A stretch of DNA of 43,446 nt from SAR92 clade bacterium (GCA_018607525.1 JABBBH010000013.1:16092-59537), one strand, 5' to 3'. Counted from the first letter of the stretch, positions 9,277 to 18,507 are shown. The notes: generated by a model from the letters alone, not told the origin. Program-made: numbers and translations.

Positions 9277-10887
9277 TTAGCTTGGGTTAGTGGCTGGAAT
9301 GGCACTGAGTAAACTGCGGGTATAGTCCATTTTAGGATTCGCCCAAAGGGTTTCTGTTGCAGCCTCTTCGACTAAATTGCCATGATGCATAACTGCCACT
9401 CGGTCGCAAATTTTACGAACCACAGACAGGTCATGGGAAATAAACAGCATGGTTAAATCGCGCTGTTTAACCAGCTCTAAAATAAGATCTAAAATTTGTG
9501 CCTGAATAGTCACATCCAGTGCTGAAACCGGCTCGTCGGCAATAATGAATTCTGGTTCGGTCGCAATGGCACGTCCAATGGCAATCCGTTGTCGCTGACC
9601 ACCTGAAAACTCATGAGGGTACTTGAGAACACTGGATCGAGCCAAGCCCACATCATCCATTAATTGTTCAACCTGCTTGGCCACTGATTTTTTATTGGCT
9701 AAACCATGGTAAAGCAGAGGTTCAGCAAGGGTTTGGTAAACCGTCATGCGCGGATTTAGCGAGGCGTAGGGATCCTGAAAAATCATCTGTAATTTTCGGC
9801 GCCATGGAATCAGCTGACTAGGTTGCAGTGCTGACAGGTCAGTGCCAGCAAAGCTCACAGTGCCCGCAGTCAGTGGTGCTAGCTGTAATATAGAGCGCCC
9901 AAGGGTTGACTTACCTGACCCCGATTCACCAACGAGACCTAAAATTTCACCTTTTTGTAGGCTAAGGGAAACATCATCTACCGCCTTCACAACCTTCTCT
10001 GAGGAACTAGAAAAGTCAGTAAAATAGGTTTTAACCCGTTCGATCTTCAACAGCGGCGAGCCATCTTGAGCCAAGCTTTTGGTAGTTTTTGCCCCAGTGG
10101 GAATGGCTGACAAAAGTGCCTGTGTGTAGCGGTTACTGCTGTTTTGGAACACCTCGTTGGTGCAGTTTTGCTCCTCGGTCTTGCCGTCACACATGACTAA
10201 TACTTTATCCGCAATATCAGCCACCACAGCTAAGTCATGGCTGATGAAAATAACCGCAACATCACGATTTTTTTGCAGCGTTTTAATTAGTTTAAGAATC
10301 TGCGCCTGAATGGTGACATCCAAGGCAGTTGTAGGCTCGTCACAGATTAATAGGCGAGGCTTGTTGATTAGCGCCATAGCGATCATAACCCGTTGGCGCA
10401 TACCACCAGAAAACTCATGAGGGTAGCTATCAAAGCGCGCCTCAGGGTTAATAATACCCACCTCGTCGAGGAGGGCTATAGCCTCTTGTTTGGCCGCGTT
10501 GCGACTGACTCGCTGTGAGCTATCGCTATGATAGATTAGCGGCTCAATGAGTTGCTCGCCAACCGTTAAAAACGGATTTAGAGAGGTCATTGGGTCTTGG
10601 AATATCATGGCAATATCATTGCCTCTGAACTGCTGCATTTGCGAGTTACTGCACTGATACAAATCAACGCCATCAAAATTTGCGCTACCGCTTTCAACTA
10701 CTGCAGGTGGTTTAGGCAGCAAATCTAATAGGCTGTAGCAGGTCACTGATTTACCCGAGCCTGATTCACCCACAATGGCTAAGGTTTCACCGCACTCTAC
10801 TGAAAAACTCACATTGTCCACGGCCTTAGTCTCACCATGTCTAGTGTGAAACGAAATTGATAAATTCTTAACATCTAAAAGTGCCAT
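9277..10887 (-). CDS. fused dual-ATPase subunit of an oligopeptide ABC transporter (OppD-OppF type)
   Basis: One 536-residue polypeptide contains two complete ABC ATPase domains. The first has Walker A GESGSGKS at residues 40-47, signature FSGGMRQR and Walker B LLICDEPT; the second repeats [16 protein letters not shown] and FIIADEP. Each half ends with the Opp/Dpp-type region that follows the ABC core. It should power the permeases encoded just upstream. The start is ATG 10887 with TAAGG about 8 bases before it and a 10-base gap from the permease gene; a longer upstream reading would run into that gene. The fused arrangement resembles YejF, but the associated permeases are OppB/OppC-sized. 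Confidence 0.9.
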   Translation of the reverse strand: MALLDVKNLSISFHTRHGETKAVDNVSFSVECGETLAIVGESGSGKSVTCYSLLDLLPKPPAVVESGSANFDGVDLYQCSNSQMQQFRGNDIAMIFQDPMTSLNPFLTVGEQLIEPLIYHSDSSQRVSRNAAKQEAIALLDEVGIINPEARFDSYPHEFSGGMRQRVMIAMALINKPRLLICDEPTTALDVTIQAQILKLIKTLQKNRDVAVIFISHDLAVVADIADKVLVMCDGKTEEQNCTNEVFQNSSNRYTQALLSAIPTGAKTTKSLAQDGSPLLKIERVKTYFTDFSSSSEKVVKAVDDVSLSLQKGEILGLVGESGSGKSTLGRSILQLAPLTAGTVSFAGTDLSALQPSQLIPWRRKLQMIFQDPYASLNPRMTVYQTLAEPLLYHGLANKKSVAKQVEQLMDDVGLARSSVLKYPHEFSGGQRQRIAIGRAIATEPEFIIADEPVSALDVTIQAQILDLILELVKQRDLTMLFISHDLSVVRKICDRVAVMHHGNLVEEAATETLWANPKMDYTRSLLSAIPATNPS

Positions 10888-10897
10888 AGACTGTGCC

Positions 10898-11773
10898 TTA
10901 ATCCTTTGATGCTCTGGGGTCAAGCGCATCTCGTAAACCATCGCCAAGAAAGTTAAGCGCAAACAATGTTAGTGACAGGGTAATACCTGGAAAGATCAGC
11001 AACCAAGGATATTCTTCCATGGTTTCAACACCATAATTAATCAACAGTCCCCATGAGCTTTGCGGCGGCTGAATACCCAGCCCTAAAAAGCTTAAAAAAG
11101 CCTCCAGTAACATCACGCTGGGAATAGTTAATGTGGTGTAAACAATCACCGGACCCAGAGTATTAGGAATAATATGACGACGAATAATCGCCCATTTAGA
11201 AAGCCCCATAGAGTAGGCCGCTTCGACAAATTCCTGTTTGCGCAGCGTCATCACCTGGCCGCGAACAATACGTGCCATGGTTAGCCATTCCACTGCACCT
11301 ATAGCGACAAATAACAGTAAAATATTGCGCCCAAAGACCACCATTAACAATACAATAAAAATCATAAAGGGTAGGGCATACATGATATCCACAATGCGCA
11401 TCATGACGGCATCTAAACGCCCACCAACAAAGCCGGCTACAGCACCCCAAAGAATACCAATGACCAAGGCGACGGCTGTGGCAATAAAGCCTACCATTAA
11501 GGACACACGGCCACCGTACATGATGCGAGTTAGCATATCGCGCCCAAAGATATCAGTACCCAGCCAATGGGCCGCAGAAGGGGCGGTAGCACCTAACATT
11601 AGATTCTGTTCTTCGTAGCTGTAGGGTGCAATCCATGGGGTCAACAGCGAGATAATAATCAAAAACAAAAGGATTACTAAGCCCGACAGAGCGAGCCGGT
11701 TCTTGCCCAGTTTAATCCAGGCATCAAGCCACAGCGAGCTACCCTGTTGCGTGGGTTGAGAAGGATCTATCAT
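10898..11773 (-). CDS. oppC: oligopeptide ABC transporter permease (OppC-like)
   Basis: A 291-residue inner-membrane permease with an N-terminal helix (LALSGLVILLFLIIISLLTPWIAPY), the OppC/DppC N-terminal pattern HWLGTDIFGRDMLTRIMYGGRVSL, and about five further helices. The coupling loop EAAYSMGLSKWAIIRRHIIPN is the EAA motif that contacts the ATPase. It is the second membrane subunit of the importer, overlapping the OppB-like gene by 4 bases and followed by the fused ATPase. Peptide specificity cannot be read from the sequence; oppC and dppC are both possible names. Confidence 0.9.
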   Translation of the reverse strand: MIDPSQPTQQGSSLWLDAWIKLGKNRLALSGLVILLFLIIISLLTPWIAPYSYEEQNLMLGATAPSAAHWLGTDIFGRDMLTRIMYGGRVSLMVGFIATAVALVIGILWGAVAGFVGGRLDAVMMRIVDIMYALPFMIFIVLLMVVFGRNILLLFVAIGAVEWLTMARIVRGQVMTLRKQEFVEAAYSMGLSKWAIIRRHIIPNTLGPVIVYTTLTIPSVMLLEAFLSFLGLGIQPPQSSWGLLINYGVETMEEYPWLLIFPGITLSLTLFALNFLGDGLRDALDPRASKD

Positions 11774-12708
11774 GACTGTCCTCCTCGTGCCTGTTGACGA
11801 AGTTTAGGGTTGAGCCACAGGGCAATCATGTCTGAAATTAAATTAAAGACAATAATAAGCCCAGCGAAAAATATAGTCATTCCCAAAATCATGGTGTAAT
11901 CACGGTTAAATGCAGAGGTCACATAAAAGCGCCCTAGGCCGGGTATTTGGAAAATGGTTTCAACCACAAAAGAGCCGCCTAATAAACCGGCAAAGGCAGG
12001 TCCCAAGAAGGCAATTACTGGGATAAGTCCACCGCGCAATGCGTGCTTACAGATAATCAGTCTTTCAGATAAGCCCTTTGCTCTGGCCGTGCGAATATAA
12101 TCCTGAGATAAGACTTCCAACATGCCGCCACGCGACAGGCGGGCTATATAGGCGGCATAGCCCGTACCCAATGTAATTGCAGGCAGTATTTTGTCGCCGG
12201 GAATATCACCCCAACCAGAAATGGGTAGCCACTCGAGATGAATACCAAACACAAGAATCAATATTGGACCCAACAAAAAGGACGGCATGCAAATACCCAA
12301 CATAGCCGCCGACATTGGCAGGTAGTCTTGCATGGTGTTGGGTCTCATAGCAGCAAATACTCCGGCGCTAATACCTATAATCAGCGCAACTAGCATGGCA
12401 TAGAGTGCCAGCTCAGCAGTAACCGGCAAGCCTGCGGCAATTAGCTCGTTCACAGTGCGTCCTGAATATTTAAATGAGGGCCCAAAATCACCCTGAATCA
12501 CATCACCTAAATAACTGATGTACTGCTGCCAAAGGGGTTGGTCTAGGTTGTATTGGGCCTCAAGTGCTCGCGCAACCTCAGGTGGCACCGCCTTCTCTGC
12601 TGAAAAAGGTCCTCCAGGCGCGCTGTGAATAAGCATAAAGGTCACAGAGATAACCACCAGCAGTACCGGGATAGCTTGGAGTAATCGGCTGAGAGTAAAG
12701 CGTAGCAT
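11770..12708 (-). CDS. oppB: oligopeptide ABC transporter permease (OppB-like)
   Basis: A 312-residue permease of the OppB/DppB family. It begins MLRFTLSRLLQAIPVLLVVISVTFMLIHSAPGGPFSAEKAV, the family N-terminal helix and first periplasmic segment, and carries the EAA-like loop DYIRTARAKGLSERLIICKHALRGGLIPVI plus the C-terminal FQIPGLGRFYVTSAFNRDYTMILG. The conserved PGGPF element favours Opp over Dpp. Start and stop codons overlap with the neighbours (TAATG with the binding protein, 4 bases with the OppC-like gene), so the operon is translationally coupled. Confidence 0.92.
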   Translation of the reverse strand: MLRFTLSRLLQAIPVLLVVISVTFMLIHSAPGGPFSAEKAVPPEVARALEAQYNLDQPLWQQYISYLGDVIQGDFGPSFKYSGRTVNELIAAGLPVTAELALYAMLVALIIGISAGVFAAMRPNTMQDYLPMSAAMLGICMPSFLLGPILILVFGIHLEWLPISGWGDIPGDKILPAITLGTGYAAYIARLSRGGMLEVLSQDYIRTARAKGLSERLIICKHALRGGLIPVIAFLGPAFAGLLGGSFVVETIFQIPGLGRFYVTSAFNRDYTMILGMTIFFAGLIIVFNLISDMIALWLNPKLRQQARGGQS

Positions 12709-14360
12709 TAGTCTATGGCCTCAGTCTTTTCTGATTCAAGGTACATTTCTCGGTAATTGGCTTGGTTGAGTATGTTGCGACCAAAATTCTTGACTGTAGA
12801 GTGAACTAGATTGTTAGAGGTGGAAATATAAATGGGAATAACCGGCATCTCGTCCAATAAAATAGTCTCAGCCTTTTGAAATAGCTCTAATCGTTGCTGA
12901 TGGGTTTTTGCTTTGGGCACCTGCTGCAGAATAATTTGATCATATTCAGGGTTACACCAGCGGGTGCGGTTATTACCACCATTACATAAAAACATATCGA
13001 GAAAATTATTAGGATCAACATAGTCACCAATCCAACCTGCTCGGGCAATTTCATAATGATGATTGCTGACGGTGTCCAAATAGACTTTCCACTCTTGATT
13101 GAGCAGTACCACATCTATATTTAGGTGCTTTTTCCACATCTGTTGCAGGGCAACAGCAATTTTTCGATGCCCCTCACTGGTGTTATATAAAATCTCTGTA
13201 GTAGGAAACCCCTCACCATTGGGGTAGCCTGCCTCAGCTAGTAATTTTTTAGCGCCTTCAGGGTCGAAGGTTAGGTCGCTTTCAGGGTAATAACCCATAG
13301 TGCCTGGGGGGGTAATAGCATAGGCAGGTATCTGCCCGCCCTTGGTGATCTGACTCACTAGTTGATCGCGATTAATGGTCATGCCCAGTGCCCGTCGAAC
13401 ACGTTTATCGCTTAATTGGGGTTTATCCACATTAAGTCGGTAGAAATAGACCCCTAGATAGGGCTGTATGCGCAAAGAGGGATCATCTGATTGGCTGTAG
13501 GCCTGAATTTTATCAGAGGGTATGCCGCTGTAATGCAGCTGGCCGGCGCGAAACATGCGCTCTTCGGTGGTGATATTTTCGGTAGGATAAAACACCACCT
13601 GATTTAACCGCACATTTTCAGCATTCCAATAATGTGGGTTGCGCTCAACGGTAATTCGGCGATTAATTTTCCACTCTTTTAACTGAAAAGCGCCATTACC
13701 TACAATATTACCTTCAAAGGTCCAGCGAGTGCCTCGCTGATCTGCTGTACCAAACTTTTCAATTGTTGCGCGATGAACCGGATAGGTACTGTAATGATCC
13801 AGTAATTGTAAAAAATAGGGGATAGGCTCAGTTAGGGTCACCTGTAAAACATAATCACCTAATGCTTTTACGCCCACCTGACTAAAGTCGCTAATTTCGC
13901 CATCATAATAGGCCTTTGCATTAGCAATTGGAAAATACATATAGGCATAGAGATTGCCTAGGGCAGGTTGCAATGCACGCCACCAGGACCAGACGTAGTC
14001 ATGGGCATTGTGTAGGTCGCCATTCGACCAGCGAGCATCTTGGCGCAAATAAAAAGTGTAAACACGACCATCGGCACTAATATCCCAAGATTTGGCAACC
14101 CCGGGTCGAGGCTCTAATGTTTCGCCATCCTTATTAACCAGCCCTTCCATAAGCGAGCTGATAATATGATGCTCGGGCACTCCAGTCGCTATATGAGGAT
14201 CCAAGCTCTGAGGTTCGGTGCCATTACCCCAGTGTAGGGTGCCCTCACGATTGCCAGATTCAACATTACTCTGGTAGTCGCCACAGCCTGATAGGGTCAA
14301 TATCAGCCCGGTAACGGCTAATAGAGCAACCAATTTTAAATAGAGTTTTTTATATAGCAT
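12708..14360 (-). CDS. oppA: oligopeptide-binding lipoprotein (OppA-like)
   Basis: The substrate-binding component of the importer: SBP family 5, about 550 residues. The signal peptide LVALLAVTGLILTLSGC ends in a lipobox with cysteine C26, so the protein should be lipid-anchored. Family motifs include EPQSLDPHIATGVPEHHIISSLMEGLV, RPGVAKSWDIS and FYLRQDARWSNGD. The start ATG 14360 has AAGGA 8 bases upstream; ATG 14369 would sit on that Shine-Dalgarno, and longer readings would place the start across the -10 candidate. It is first in the operon with oppB, oppC and the fused ATPase. OppA of E. coli is periplasmic and soluble; a lipoprotein form is common in other groups. Confidence 0.9.
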   Translation of the reverse strand: MLYKKLYLKLVALLAVTGLILTLSGCGDYQSNVESGNREGTLHWGNGTEPQSLDPHIATGVPEHHIISSLMEGLVNKDGETLEPRPGVAKSWDISADGRVYTFYLRQDARWSNGDLHNAHDYVWSWWRALQPALGNLYAYMYFPIANAKAYYDGEISDFSQVGVKALGDYVLQVTLTEPIPYFLQLLDHYSTYPVHRATIEKFGTADQRGTRWTFEGNIVGNGAFQLKEWKINRRITVERNPHYWNAENVRLNQVVFYPTENITTEERMFRAGQLHYSGIPSDKIQAYSQSDDPSLRIQPYLGVYFYRLNVDKPQLSDKRVRRALGMTINRDQLVSQITKGGQIPAYAITPPGTMGYYPESDLTFDPEGAKKLLAEAGYPNGEGFPTTEILYNTSEGHRKIAVALQQMWKKHLNIDVVLLNQEWKVYLDTVSNHHYEIARAGWIGDYVDPNNFLDMFLCNGGNNRTRWCNPEYDQIILQQVPKAKTHQQRLELFQKAETILLDEMPVIPIYISTSNNLVHSTVKNFGRNILNQANYREMYLESEKTEAID

Positions 14361-14385
14361 CCACGACATCCTTATTCTTACTATC

Positions 14386-14416
14386 ATTATATGGATAAAC
14401 CGCAAAAAAAATACAA
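14386..14416 (-). promoter_or_regulatory. candidate promoter of the peptide-transport operon
   Basis: On the - strand a perfect TATAAT (positions 14386-14391) follows TTGTAT (14411-14416) with a long 19-base, T-rich spacer. Transcription would start near 14379, about 18 bases before the oppA start. The -10 is strong; the -35 and spacer are weak. Confidence 0.4.
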
Positions 14417-14472
14417 TTTGATTGAGTTAAACCGCAGTTTTGAGTAGCTTTGATTTTGCGTGGCTTTGGTTC

Positions 14473-14501
14473 TTGCACTTGAGCGGCAAACCTCGCATAA
14501 T
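14473..14501 (+). promoter_or_regulatory. candidate sigma-70 promoter of the SRP RNA gene
   Basis: TTGCAC (14473-14478) and CATAAT (14496-14501) are separated by exactly 17 bases and followed by a GC-rich discriminator (TCGCGC), the kind seen at stable-RNA promoters. Transcription would begin near 14508, leaving a short 5' leader before the mature RNA. Confidence 0.55.
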
Positions 14502-14524
14502 CTCGCGCTTCAAAACGTTTCTAT

Positions 14525-14636
14525 GGTGGCCCCCTTTGGTCCCCTCGCAACAGACGACTATTAACTCCGCCAGGCCCGGAAGGGAGCAACGGTAGTAGTT
14601 ATTCTGTGTGCCGAGGTGTGGCTATTGGGGGTCATC
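14525..14636 (+). ncRNA. ffs: signal recognition particle 4.5S RNA
   Basis: The small bacterial SRP RNA, the scaffold for Ffh that guides membrane-protein targeting. The hallmark domain IV segment GCCAGGCCCGGAAGGGAGCA is present, with the GGAA tetraloop at 14578-14581. The ends pair: GGTGGCCCCC (14525-14534) with GGGGGTCATC (14627-14636), giving a hairpin about 112 bases long, the expected size for the short gammaproteobacterial form without an Alu domain. Exact ends are inferred from the pairing. It lies directly upstream of dnaX, a common neighbour in pseudomonads, and accounts for most of the gap between oppA and dnaX. Confidence 0.93.
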
Positions 14637-14705
14637 TCCATTGTTGCCTTGCGGAGCTTAAATATACACCTATAATGGGGTGTTTAAACCTTTTGGAAAT
14701 CCGCT

Positions 14706-16436
14706 ATGAGCTACCAGGTTCTTGCCCGAAAATGGCGCCCCAACAATTTTTCAGAGATGGTTGGGCAAGAGCATGTGTTGCAAGCATTAATCAATGCGCT
14801 CGACAATGATCGCCTGCATCATGCCTATGTCTTTACCGGTACCAGAGGTGTGGGTAAAACCACCATTGCACGAATTTTAGCCAAGTGTCTTAATTGCGAA
14901 ACAGGGATTACCTCTAAACCCTGTGGTGTTTGTAGTAGTTGCCAAGAAATTGCCGCTGGGCGATTTATCGATCTCGTGGAAGTCGACGCAGCCTCGAGAA
15001 CCGGTGTCGATGATATGCGTGATCTACTCGATAATGTGCAATATGCTCCGGCTCGTGGGCGTTACAAAATCTATCTTATTGATGAAGTGCATATGCTCTC
15101 TAAGTCGAGTTTTGCGGCGTTGCTGAAAACGCTGGAAGAGCCTCCTGAGCATGTAAAGTTTTTATTCGCCACCACAGATCCACAAAAGCTTCCTATCACC
15201 GTGCTGTCGCGATGCCTGCAGTTCAATCTTAAGAACTTGAGTGTTGAACGTATCTCTGAGCATCTAAAATTTGTTCTCAATGAAGAGAAATTACCCAGCG
15301 AAGAGCAGGGTATTCTGTCATTGGCGAGAGCTGCTGATGGCAGTATGCGCGATGCACTGAGCTTAACCGATCAGGCCATTGGCCATGGTGGCGGTAAGAT
15401 TACAGAGTCTGATGTTAATGCCATGTTGGGCACTATTGATCGCAGCTTTGCTCTAGACATCTGTCGCGCGCTGATTACCGGTGAGGGTACCCAGTTATTG
15501 GAAGAGGTGGATAAAATAGCTGAACTAAGTCCAGATTATGAAATGGTCTTAGCCGATTTACTCGCCCTTTGGCATCAGGTTGCGATTATGCAAACGGTAC
15601 CTGAGGCCGTGGATAAAACCCTGGGTCATTACTCACAGTTGGCGGAAATGGCTCAGGCTGTTTCGAGAGAAGATGTTCAGCTGTTCTATCAAATCTGTTT
15701 ATTGGGTCGCAAAGATTTAGACTTGGCGCCAGATGCTAAAGCGGGTTTTGAAATGGTTTTATTAAGAGCCTTAGCCTTTCGCCCAGATGGTCCATCACCC
15801 AAAAAAAACACGAATCCTCAGAGCGCGAAAACTGAGGGTGAACAACCTGTAAAAAAGCCACAAGCTGAAGGTCGTGAGGCCGAGCCGGTCCTTCAGCAGT
15901 TGGTATCTGAAACCCAACAAGAAAGTACTAAAAGCGCTAAAGCCAATCCCCCAGCGTATAACAAAGAGTCCCAAGTTGATTGCAAACCAATGGAACATCA
16001 AGTGGCAGAGTCTGAGCCCGTTGTATTCGATGCAAAAATTAGTTTGGATGCCTTGACCCCAGACTCCTGGGTTAGCGTCCATCAAGGCTTAGAATTGGGC
16101 GGTTCGCTGGGTGAGATAGCCAGTCACTGCCTGTTTAAACAGCGTGACGGGAAAAGATTGATCTTTGTGATAGATCAGCAGCAGACTAGCCTTTATGATT
16201 CTGCCCATCAGCAGACATTAGCCAAGGCTTTAAGTACCTATTTTGGTGTTGAGGTTGAAGTTGAAATCACCTTTGGCGCCGCAGACAAAGAAACTCCTCG
16301 CGCAGCCAACATTCGCAGCAAAGAGGAGCGACTTGCCGCTGCCATTGATGTGCTCAACCAGGACCCTGATTTGCAAGAATTTAAACAACGATTTGATGCG
16401 CGACTTGATGAAAAAACAGTTCGCCCCATAGATTAA
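14706..16436 (+). CDS. dnaX: DNA polymerase III subunit tau (and gamma by frameshift)
   Basis: The ATPase of the polymerase III clamp loader; full-length tau also links the loader to the polymerase core and the helicase. The 576-residue product has Walker A GTRGVGKT at residues 45-52, zinc cysteines C64, C73, C76 and C79, Walker B LIDEVHMLS, sensor-1 ATTDPQK and SRCLQF. Domains I-III end near residue 365; a Lys/Gln/Glu-rich linker leads to the tau-specific C-terminal domain (DSWVSVHQGLELGGSLGEIASHC). The linker DNA carries a -1 frameshift site (separate entry) that would give a product of about 387 residues. It begins the dnaX-ybaB-recR operon. Confidence 0.96.
   Translation: MSYQVLARKWRPNNFSEMVGQEHVLQALINALDNDRLHHAYVFTGTRGVGKTTIARILAKCLNCETGITSKPCGVCSSCQEIAAGRFIDLVEVDAASRTGVDDMRDLLDNVQYAPARGRYKIYLIDEVHMLSKSSFAALLKTLEEPPEHVKFLFATTDPQKLPITVLSRCLQFNLKNLSVERISEHLKFVLNEEKLPSEEQGILSLARAADGSMRDALSLTDQAIGHGGGKITESDVNAMLGTIDRSFALDICRALITGEGTQLLEEVDKIAELSPDYEMVLADLLALWHQVAIMQTVPEAVDKTLGHYSQLAEMAQAVSREDVQLFYQICLLGRKDLDLAPDAKAGFEMVLLRALAFRPDGPSPKKNTNPQSAKTEGEQPVKKPQAEGREAEPVLQQLVSETQQESTKSAKANPPAYNKESQVDCKPMEHQVAESEPVVFDAKISLDALTPDSWVSVHQGLELGGSLGEIASHCLFKQRDGKRLIFVIDQQQTSLYDSAHQQTLAKALSTYFGVEVEVEITFGAADKETPRAANIRSKEERLAAAIDVLNQDPDLQEFKQRFDARLDEKTVRPID
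15834..15897 (+). promoter_or_regulatory. programmed -1 ribosomal frameshift signal in dnaX
   Basis: Three elements lie in order. GAGGGTG (15834-15840) resembles a Shine-Dalgarno. Ten bases later is A AAA AAG (15851-15857), exactly in the tau frame as GTA AAA AAG. Six bases after that is an 8-bp perfect stem, GCTGAAGG (15864-15871) with CCTTCAGC (15890-15897). After a -1 slip the ribosome reads GCC ACA AGC and stops at TGA 15866-15868, giving residues 1-384 plus Ala-Thr-Ser. E. coli dnaX uses the same heptamer with an upstream SD-like stimulator and a downstream stem-loop to make gamma. Function here is inferred. Confidence 0.8.
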
Positions 16437-16453
16437 AAAACGGTAGTTGATGA

Positions 16454-16771
16454 ATGGATATTAATAAATTAATGAAGCAGGCATCGGAAATGCAGGAAAA
16501 AATGCAGACGATGCAAGACCAGGCCGCCAATGCCGAGGTCACTGGTGAGGCAGGTGCTGGCCTGGTTAAGGTAGTGATGACAGGTCGTCATGATGTTCGC
16601 AGCGTGAGTATCGACCCCTCATTGCTAGACGAAAGTAAAGAATTTTTAGAGGATCTATTAGCCGCTGCAGTTAACGATGCGGTGCGAAAAGTAGAGGCCA
16701 ACAGCAAGGATGCCATGGGTTCATTAGCAGGTGGCATTAACTTGCCTCCGGGTTTCAAGTTTCCACTTTAA
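16454..16771 (+). CDS. ybaB: YbaB/EbfC family nucleoid-associated protein
   Basis: A 105-residue homodimeric DNA-binding protein of the YbaB/EbfC family, found almost always between dnaX and recR. The sequence shows the Met/Gln-rich N-terminal helix ([23 protein letters not shown]), the beta core [28 protein letters not shown] and the C-terminal ending [14 protein letters not shown], all typical. It starts 17 bases after dnaX and ends 23 bases before recR, consistent with one operon. The biological role of the family is not settled: tweezer-like DNA binding and links to recombination are reported. Confidence 0.94.
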   Translation: MDINKLMKQASEMQEKMQTMQDQAANAEVTGEAGAGLVKVVMTGRHDVRSVSIDPSLLDESKEFLEDLLAAAVNDAVRKVEANSKDAMGSLAGGINLPPGFKFPL

Positions 16772-16794
16772 GGTGGGCTTGTTGAGGGTATTTC

Positions 16795-17388
16795 TTGTAC
16801 GGTAAAACAATTGATCAGTTAATCGATGCGTTGCGAATTTTGCCTGGTGTAGGGGTAAAATCAGCCCAGCGTATGGCCCTGCAACTCCTAGAGAAAAATA
16901 GAGAGGGCGCCTTTAAGCTGGCTGAAGCAGTCAATGAAGCTGCCACTAAGGTGGGTAAGTGCCAGCAATGTCGAACACTCACTGAGCATGATGTTTGCGA
17001 CATATGCAGTGATCCTTCGCGATCAGATTCTCAGCTCTGCGTGGTTGAAAATCCCGCCGATCTGTTTGCTATTGAGCAGGCGGGTGGCTATCGCGGTAAG
17101 TACTTTGTTTTACTCGGCCACCTATCACCGATTGATGGCATAGGCCCTGAGCAGTTGGGCATTGATAAGCTAATAGAGCGACTTCAATCCAATCAGGTCA
17201 ATGAGCTTATTTTAGCCACTAACCTCACGGTAGAGGGTGAGGCTACAGCTCATTTTATTGCTGACAAAGCTAAATCCTTAGGTGTTGAAGTCAGTAGAAT
17301 TGCCTATGGTGTACCCATGGGGGGTGAATTAGAGTACGTTGATGGCGGCACCCTTAACCTAGCATTACAAAGTAGAAAGACCCTATAA
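16795..17388 (+). CDS. recR: recombination mediator RecR (TTG start)
   Basis: RecR works with RecO (and RecF) to load RecA on SSB-coated DNA. The 197-residue protein has the helix-hairpin-helix [17 protein letters not shown] at about residues 13-29, a four-cysteine zinc finger (C56, C59, C68, C71) and a Toprim domain starting [14 protein letters not shown] and including [16 protein letters not shown]. The only workable start is TTG 16795: an in-frame TGA lies at 16783-16785, and GAGGG (16784-16788) sits 6 bases upstream as a strong ribosome binding site. The stop abuts the rnd start codon with no spacer. Confidence 0.94.
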   Translation: MYGKTIDQLIDALRILPGVGVKSAQRMALQLLEKNREGAFKLAEAVNEAATKVGKCQQCRTLTEHDVCDICSDPSRSDSQLCVVENPADLFAIEQAGGYRGKYFVLLGHLSPIDGIGPEQLGIDKLIERLQSNQVNELILATNLTVEGEATAHFIADKAKSLGVEVSRIAYGVPMGGELEYVDGGTLNLALQSRKTL

Positions 17389-18507
17389 ATGAGCCACTGG
17401 ATTGCAAGCAATAACGACCTAAAGAACCTCTGTGATCAGCTTGCAGATTCTGAGCTTTTGGCTCTAGATACCGAGTTTATAAGAACCGATACCTATTACC
17501 CCAAAATAGCACTTATCCAACTCTCAGACGGCAAAGACTGCTGGCTGATTGACGTACTTGCCATTGATCAATTCTCAGCTCTAAAGGGCCTAATTGAATC
17601 GCCAAATAATCGTATAATTTTCCATGCCTGTGCTGAAGATCTTGAGGTTTTAGACCATAGTCTAAATATTCAGCCCACAGGAATATTTGATACTCAAATT
17701 GCTGCAGGTATTGCCAATGTGGGTTACTCCATGGGGTATGCGCGATTAGTTGGAGCACTTTTAGATATTGAGTTAGATAAACAGGAAACACGTTCTAACT
17801 GGTTGGCCCGCCCTTTGACTGAACGCCAAATAGACTATGCGGTTATTGATGTCCTTCACCTGCATACCCTACACGACATGCTTAGTGAGATGCTGGATAA
17901 GCAGGGCAGAATGGCATGGTTTGAAGAAGAAATAAAAACCCTTTTTGGTTTGGTCACCCAGCGCAAAAGCAACCAGAACTTCTTTGTTAAATTTAAAGGG
18001 GCTTGGCGATTAGATGCCCAGTCGCTAGTTACTTTAAAAGTGCTATGTCTGTGGCGCGAGAGTACCGCTAAAACTAAAAATGTACCCAAATCTAGGATTG
18101 CTAAAGATTCAGTTTTAATGGAAGTTGCACGACAGATGCCAGAGTATAAACATCAGCTTCACTCTATTCGAGACTGGCATCCGATGGCTATTAAGCGCTA
18201 TGGCGAAGCGTTGCTTAATCAGGTGAAAGAATCCTATGACGCGCCACCGATCTCTGCTAATGAGGTGCCACAGCCTCTGTCTAAGATGATGAGTCATGTG
18301 TTTAAGTTGATTCGTCAGGCATTAATTGAGGTTGCTAGTGAGCAAAATATACCCCAAGAATTTCTGTGCAATAAACGAGAACTCGAAGCTATTTTACGAT
18401 CCGTAGAAAATGGTGAATTAGTCCTACCCAATAGAATTACTCAGGGTTGGCGAGAACCCTGGGTGAAACCGGTAATTGAAGCTGAGTTAAAAAAATTAAA
18501 TGAATAA
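17389..18507 (+). CDS. rnd: ribonuclease D
   Basis: RNase D is a 3'-5' exoribonuclease that trims tRNA and other small-RNA precursors. The DEDDy exonuclease domain is visible: DTEFIRTDTYYPKIALIQL (first Asp/Glu pair, about residues 27-29), FHACAEDLEVLDH and YAVIDVLHLHTL (Tyr and last Asp). An HRDC domain follows (LVTLKVLCLWRESTAK ... PKSRIAKDSVLMEVARQMP, about residues 207-250). At 372 residues it has the usual length. The start follows the recR stop directly, and the end overlaps the YcgL gene by 8 bases. Confidence 0.93.
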   Translation: MSHWIASNNDLKNLCDQLADSELLALDTEFIRTDTYYPKIALIQLSDGKDCWLIDVLAIDQFSALKGLIESPNNRIIFHACAEDLEVLDHSLNIQPTGIFDTQIAAGIANVGYSMGYARLVGALLDIELDKQETRSNWLARPLTERQIDYAVIDVLHLHTLHDMLSEMLDKQGRMAWFEEEIKTLFGLVTQRKSNQNFFVKFKGAWRLDAQSLVTLKVLCLWRESTAKTKNVPKSRIAKDSVLMEVARQMPEYKHQLHSIRDWHPMAIKRYGEALLNQVKESYDAPPISANEVPQPLSKMMSHVFKLIRQALIEVASEQNIPQEFLCNKRELEAILRSVENGELVLPNRITQGWREPWVKPVIEAELKKLNE

